DNA of 37,594 nt from JANLTP01 sp031363055. GTDB lineage: Bacteria; Pseudomonadota; Gammaproteobacteria; Burkholderiales; Burkholderiaceae_E. Of the stretch, positions 34,790 through 37,594 are shown piece after piece. The first letter of the stretch is position 1. Each line of letters opens with the position of its first letter. The notes beneath the pieces were generated by a model. It was given only the letters and a program-made list of their open reading frames with translations, did not search any database and was not told the DNA's origin. The stretch is from NCBI GenBank assembly GCA_031363055.1, contig JANLTP010000250.1:1-37594 (forward strand). Direction: 5' to 3'. Both the position numbers and the translations under genes were made by a program.

Positions 34790-35009
34790 TACGACCCCTC
34801 GCACGAGCATCCACTTGAGCTTCATACACGCTCGTCTTCGAGTCGGCCTTGCGCACGTCGTCTTCGTCATTGAATCAGACATAAACGATCACTTTGACCG
34901 GTCTTGAAACGAAGCGAAAGAACAACCGGTATCGTTCCGGCACGCTCTTTTTCACCCAACGCGAATTCCGGTTGCCGGGCCCAAGTGTCCTGCCGAGCCG
35001 GAAGTCGGT
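34790..35009 (-). pseudogene. YhaV-type toxin remnant
   Basis: Reading on from the DUF433 remnant in the same frame, the text RLGRTLGPGNRNSRWVKK, then ERYRLFFRFVSRPVKVIVY, a TGA, then FNDEDDVRKADSKTSVYEAQ matches the C-terminal half of YhaV toxins, where the pattern is usually YRLFFRF and YAWVNDED. The TGA at 34875-34877 stands where a Trp is expected. The N-terminal half is missing and there is no usable start, so it is a fragment. Confidence 0.6.
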
Positions 35010-35237
35010 TCAGACTCGCCAAACAGTTGGCGCATCGGCAAACAGTCGCTCTTTTACGGCTTTCAGAACCGCCACCGCAGTTGCGCGGTTTACCGTGGGA
35101 ATATCCTCCAGAAAATCCTCAAGCGCCGAGCTGCCTTCCAGGTAGTCGAACAAGTTCTGGGCCAGCACCCGCGTGCCGGTAAATCACGGCGCTTCAATCA
35201 TAATTATTGGATCACGACTAATCAGGTTGGTGACCAT
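35010..35237 (-). pseudogene. DUF433-type antitoxin remnant with a premature stop
   Basis: An ATG at 35237 follows an excellent AGGAGG. After 17 codons a TGA (35184-35186) interrupts the frame. Beyond it the sequence continues as FTGTRVLAQNLFDYLEG, then LEDFLEDIPTVNRATAVAVL, the core of DUF433 antitoxins (GTRVPVxxLFDYLE and FLEDFPTV). So the original gene was about 75 codons and has been broken by one stop. It ends in TGA at 35010-35012, and the YhaV remnant follows immediately. Confidence 0.65.
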
Positions 35238-35340
35238 CGCGGCCTCCTGTTCGTTAGCGTACCGCCGACCCGATGTTGAAACCTGACTTGGGTATAGTGA
35301 GCTGAATCATCGCCATCAAATCACACGGAAGAAATTCGCA

Positions 35341-36159
35341 ATGAAACAATCACTACCCGCCGGCTCCTGCGACGCCCACTTCCACGTCTTCGAAGACCCG
35401 GCTGCCTTCCCCTTCGCCACCCCGCGCAGCTACACCCCGCCCGTTGCATCAATGGCCGACTACCTCGCCATTTGCACCCAACTCGGCATCTCCCGCTCAG
35501 TCCTCGTACACCCCAGCGTTTACGGCCGAGACCACAGCAGCTTCGAAGCCGCGCTGATCGCTCACCCCAACCGCCTGCGCGGCGTGGCCGTCGTCTACTC
35601 CGACACGCTCGATACCGACATCGAACGCTGGCACCATCTGGGCAGCCGTGGCACACGCTTTAATGCACTGTTCGCCGGTGGCGCCGATACCAACGACCTT
35701 CGCGCCATCGCCGATCGCGTGCGCGCCCTCGGCTGGCATCTGCAACTACTGATCGACGTCGGTCGCCAGCCCGAGGTGCTGCGCGCGGCCGCCGCCACCG
35801 GCTTGCCGGTAATCGTCGATCATTTCGGCCATGCGGATGCCGCAGGCGCGATGCAAAGCGCCGGCTTTCAAGACCTGCTGGCGTTATTGCGCGAAGGCCG
35901 GGCCTGGGTCAAACTCTCCGGCGCCTATCGCGTCAGCAACAATCGAACCAACTACGCTGACGCCCGCCCGCTGGCCGACGCCCTGCTCGCCGCCAACCCC
36001 GATCAACTGGTCTGGGGCAGTGACTGGCCGCACCCGGCCATCGCCGACCCGCAACCCAAGGTCGGCGATCTGGTCAACCTGCTGTTCGAGTGGCATGATG
36101 CGGCTCAGATTAAAAAGATACTCGTTCACAACCCGGCGCGGCTATACGGCTGGGGCTGA
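35341..36159 (+). CDS. Amidohydrolase family protein, 2-pyrone-4,6-dicarboxylate lactonase-like
   Basis: The 272-residue protein is a TIM-barrel amidohydrolase (amidohydro-rel_2). The N-terminal CDAHFHVF (His13, His15) and the C-terminal VWGSDWPHP (Asp228) are metal or proton-transfer sites; LPVIVDHFGH (155-164) is the central strand. This layout is closest to PDC hydrolase LigI and related lactonases, which open lactones in aromatic-acid breakdown. A GGAAGAA precedes the ATG. It is flanked on both sides by toxin-antitoxin remnants. It might be linked to the TRAP receptor downstream, but no operon is visible. Confidence 0.87.
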   Translation: MKQSLPAGSCDAHFHVFEDPAAFPFATPRSYTPPVASMADYLAICTQLGISRSVLVHPSVYGRDHSSFEAALIAHPNRLRGVAVVYSDTLDTDIERWHHLGSRGTRFNALFAGGADTNDLRAIADRVRALGWHLQLLIDVGRQPEVLRAAAATGLPVIVDHFGHADAAGAMQSAGFQDLLALLREGRAWVKLSGAYRVSNNRTNYADARPLADALLAANPDQLVWGSDWPHPAIADPQPKVGDLVNLLFEWHDAAQIKKILVHNPARLYGWG

Positions 36160-36220
36160 ATCCGGGCTTGCAAAACCTGCTGCGGTACACCGAATGCCTG
36201 GGCGGAGTTGGAGCATTGTC

Positions 36221-36292
36221 ATGAAGACGCCATTGATCACCATTGGCCCCGAGATCCACAGGTGTACGCCAGTCTTCGCTGGAACTCGCGTG
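36221..36292 (+). pseudogene. DUF433 antitoxin fragment
   Basis: ATG 36221 opens a frame reading MKTPLITIGPEIH and then TPVFAGTRVPV, the diagnostic N-terminal block of DUF433 antitoxins. After RVPV the sequence no longer resembles the family, although the frame stays open. About 24 codons of real similarity remain. Confidence 0.5.
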
Positions 36293-36396
36293 CCAGTCGT
36301 GCAATGGCTATTGCGGTGCTCGAACAAGCGCGCCGCGCGAATTAAATCGAATCGGTACCTGATCTCCCGTTCGGGTTTGGCATCGCCACATAGCGC

Positions 36397-36424
36397 TTGC
36401 GGTTTGTATCCAATACGATACAAT
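36397..36424 (+). promoter_or_regulatory. higBA promoter with overlapping operator
   Basis: TTGCGG (36397-36402), 16 bp and TACAAT (36419-36424) form a promoter. Over the -10 box lies a perfect dyad TGTATC-CAATAC-GATACA (36405-36422), placed as expected for HigA-type autorepression. The ATG of the toxin at 36431 is only 6 bp after the -10 box, so transcription would start at or next to the ATG (leaderless mRNA). Confidence 0.6.
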
Positions 36425-36430
36425 TGCGCG

Positions 36431-36732
36431 ATGTACATCGTCCGAGAGACTGACGAATTCCGTGGATGGCTCGATGCGCTGCAGGACAAAGTTGCTCAAA
36501 TTCGAATCGCGGCTAGACTGCGCTACGCGGAAGCCGGCAATTTGGGCGATTGGCACCGGTTGATGGTGACGTTTCCGAGATGCGAGTCGACTTTGGGCCT
36601 GGCTACAGGCTTTACTTCTGTCGACGTAGAAGCGTCTTGATCGTGATGTTGTGCGGCGGAACTAAATCCACACAAAAGCGCGACATTCGCAAGGCTGTTC
36701 GAATCTCGGCGGAAATTGGAGATGACGTATGA
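36431..36732 (+). pseudogene. HigB/RelE-family toxin with a frameshift
   Basis: Frame A from ATG 36431 gives MYIVRETDEFRGWLDALQDK then RIAARLRYAEAGNLGDWH, the N-terminal half of PF05973-type addiction-module killer proteins. The C-terminal half, PVDGDVSEMRVDFGPGYRLY to MLCGGTKSTQKRDIRKA, lies in frame B and ends at TGA 36730-36732. The change from A to B at about 36556-36560 (TGGCACCGGTTG) is what a loss of one C would produce. So the toxin is either inactive, corrected by frameshifting, or a sequence error. Its antitoxin follows with a 4-bp ATGA overlap. Confidence 0.75.
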
Positions 36733-37028
36733 CCAAAGTCAAAGTGAAGCGCAAGTTGTTGGCGTTCGACGCCGCGCGCTACTTGACCGACGACGCGGCG
36801 GTTGCTGAATACATGACTGCGGTCCTGGAAATGGAGGATCCGGACTTTTTGCTTCTGGCGCTAGGGGATGTAGCGCGAGCCCGAGGCATGGCACAAATTG
36901 CGAAAGACGCCGGCCTTGGACGCGAGAGTCTTTACAAGGCCCTGGCACCCGGAGCGAAACCCCGATTTGATACGGTGATCAAAGTGGCACGTGCCCTTGG
37001 AGTGAAATTTACAGCACAGGTTGCGTAA
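36729..37028 (+). CDS. higA: HigA-type antitoxin (addiction module antidote protein)
   Basis: The 99-residue protein has the opening LLAFDAARYLTDDAAVAEYM and a helix-turn-helix at about 52-72 (GMAQIAKDAGLGRESLYKAL), then DTVIKVARALGVKF, as in antidote proteins paired with PF05973 toxins. It binds its toxin and the operator upstream of the toxin. The ATG overlaps the toxin's TGA by 4 bp. The gene is intact even though its toxin is frameshifted. Confidence 0.88.
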   Translation: MTKVKVKRKLLAFDAARYLTDDAAVAEYMTAVLEMEDPDFLLLALGDVARARGMAQIAKDAGLGRESLYKALAPGAKPRFDTVIKVARALGVKFTAQVA

Positions 37029-37142
37029 CCGCCGTACCTTAAGTCGAGTTGTGAATCTGGAGCGGCGCTGAAAACTGAAATTCTTTGCTGGCCCTGAATC
37101 GCTCTACTCTTGGGCTTGCAAACAAAAACCAAAGGAGAGTTG

Positions 37143-37594
37143 ATGAACCCCATTAAAACCCTGCTGGCAAGCTGCCTCGCCACCCTGACCTTCACGGCCG
37201 TACCCGCCATCGCCCAGTCCGCCGCTCAACCCGCCCCCCAGTCCATCATCAAAATCGGCTGGACCACGGCAGACAGCGAGCGCGATCCTTACGCCATCGG
37301 TGCCCGTCAATTCAAGAACGCCGTTGAGCGCGACACGCGCGGAGCGGTGCAGGTTCAGCTTTACCCCAATCGTCAACTCGGCGATGAGCGGCAGATGTTG
37401 GAGGGCATGCGCTTCGGTACTGTCGATGCCGGCGTCATCACTAACGCCGTCATTGCGCAGATCGAGCCGTCGTTTCAGGTCAACGACATGCCGTTTCTGT
37501 TCGGCAACGAGAAGCAGGCGCACAAGGTGCTCGACGGCAAGGTTGGCGATGATCTGAGCAAGCGGCTTGCTGCCAGGGGCATCGTTGCGCTGGG
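37143..37594 (+). CDS. TRAP transporter substrate-binding protein DctP, partial
   Basis: An AAAGGAGAG lies 4 bases before the ATG at 37143. The signal peptide is clear (about 1-25, ending AIAQ). The mature start IIKIGWTTADSERDPYAIGA and RQLGDERQMLEGMRFGTVDA are typical DctP sequence. The receptor catches an organic acid in the periplasm for the DctQM permease. The gene runs off the right edge after 150 codons; DctQ and DctM may follow outside the window. Confidence 0.9.
   Translation, partial: MNPIKTLLASCLATLTFTAVPAIAQSAAQPAPQSIIKIGWTTADSERDPYAIGARQFKNAVERDTRGAVQVQLYPNRQLGDERQMLEGMRFGTVDAGVITNAVIAQIEPSFQVNDMPFLFGNEKQAHKVLDGKVGDDLSKRLAARGIVAL

Noticed and set aside
34790..35237. TGA read as tryptophan or selenocysteine in the DUF433/YhaV frame
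   Set aside because: All breaks are TGA, which drew attention, but many intact genes in the window end at TGA, including 4-bp ATGA overlaps, and parts of YhaV are missing, so decay explains it better.
35276..35298. TTGAAA and TATAGT before the amidohydrolase as a promoter
   Set aside because: The spacing is 11 bp, too short for a sigma-70 promoter.
35831..36640. A long frame running from the amidohydrolase through the DUF433 fragment into higB
   Set aside because: It is a chance joining of an alternate frame of the amidohydrolase with two real pieces; its first part is low-complexity shadow sequence.
1..37594. Insertion sequences, integrases, CRISPR arrays, tRNA or rRNA genes
   Set aside because: No transposase or integrase motif, no regularly spaced direct repeats with spacers, and no tRNA or rRNA sequence were recognised by reading; a dedicated scan would be needed to exclude small ones.

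Overview
The window reads as ordinary GC-rich chromosomal DNA from a proteobacterium, most likely beta or gamma. This rests on the isocitrate lyase, RmuC, YihG-type acyltransferase, DUF4124, TRAP receptors and the many acid-catabolism families. It is an inference from gene families, not from a marker gene: no rRNA, tRNA, CRISPR array, insertion sequence or phage integrase was seen.

Layout. 1-5.3 kb holds the end of a formate/nitrite-type channel, a PP2C-kinase fusion, aceA, rmuC and a small secreted DUF4124 protein. 5.3-9.8 kb is a minus-strand three-gene operon: an orphan TRAP-like receptor, a DUF2848 protein and an FtsX-type permease. 9.9-18.7 kb is a catabolic block. A plus-strand pair (HCCA-isomerase-like thioredoxin fold, Fe-ADH/maleylacetate-reductase-like) converges with a tightly coupled minus-strand operon (LeuC-like, LeuD-like, HyuB-like, HyuA-like, FAD oxidoreductase). 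18.8-27.8 kb holds a 55-residue ORF, a PlsC acyltransferase, an alanine-glyoxylate-type aminotransferase, an acidic orphan protein, a PhyH dioxygenase, a flippase, and a cytochrome P450 followed by an IlvD/Edd dehydratase.

From about 27.9 kb to 37.0 kb the character changes to accessory DNA. It has a papain/C39-like cysteine protease facing an HEXXH protein, a remnant of a ParS/MbcA-like C-terminus, an SDR, a BrnT/BrnA toxin-antitoxin pair, and a large PLD-SF2 helicase-DUF3427 protein that looks like a defence nuclease-helicase. Next come several decayed toxin-antitoxin pieces (HTH antitoxin, YhaV, two DUF433), a PDC-lactonase-like amidohydrolase, and a HigBA pair whose toxin is frameshifted. 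The window ends in a second TRAP receptor.

Working together: the 9.9-18.7 kb enzymes have the parts for an uptake, ring or lactam opening, hydration and oxidation route for an unknown organic acid. The hydantoinase pair would supply ATP-driven ring opening or carboxylation, the LeuCD-like pair a (de)hydration, and the FAD and Fe-ADH enzymes redox steps. The substrate cannot be read from sequence. Short in-frame tandem repeats (12, 15 and 18 bp) recur in three genes, plus one 18-bp duplication at a gene end and one 15-bp duplication between genes; this looks like a trait of the genome.
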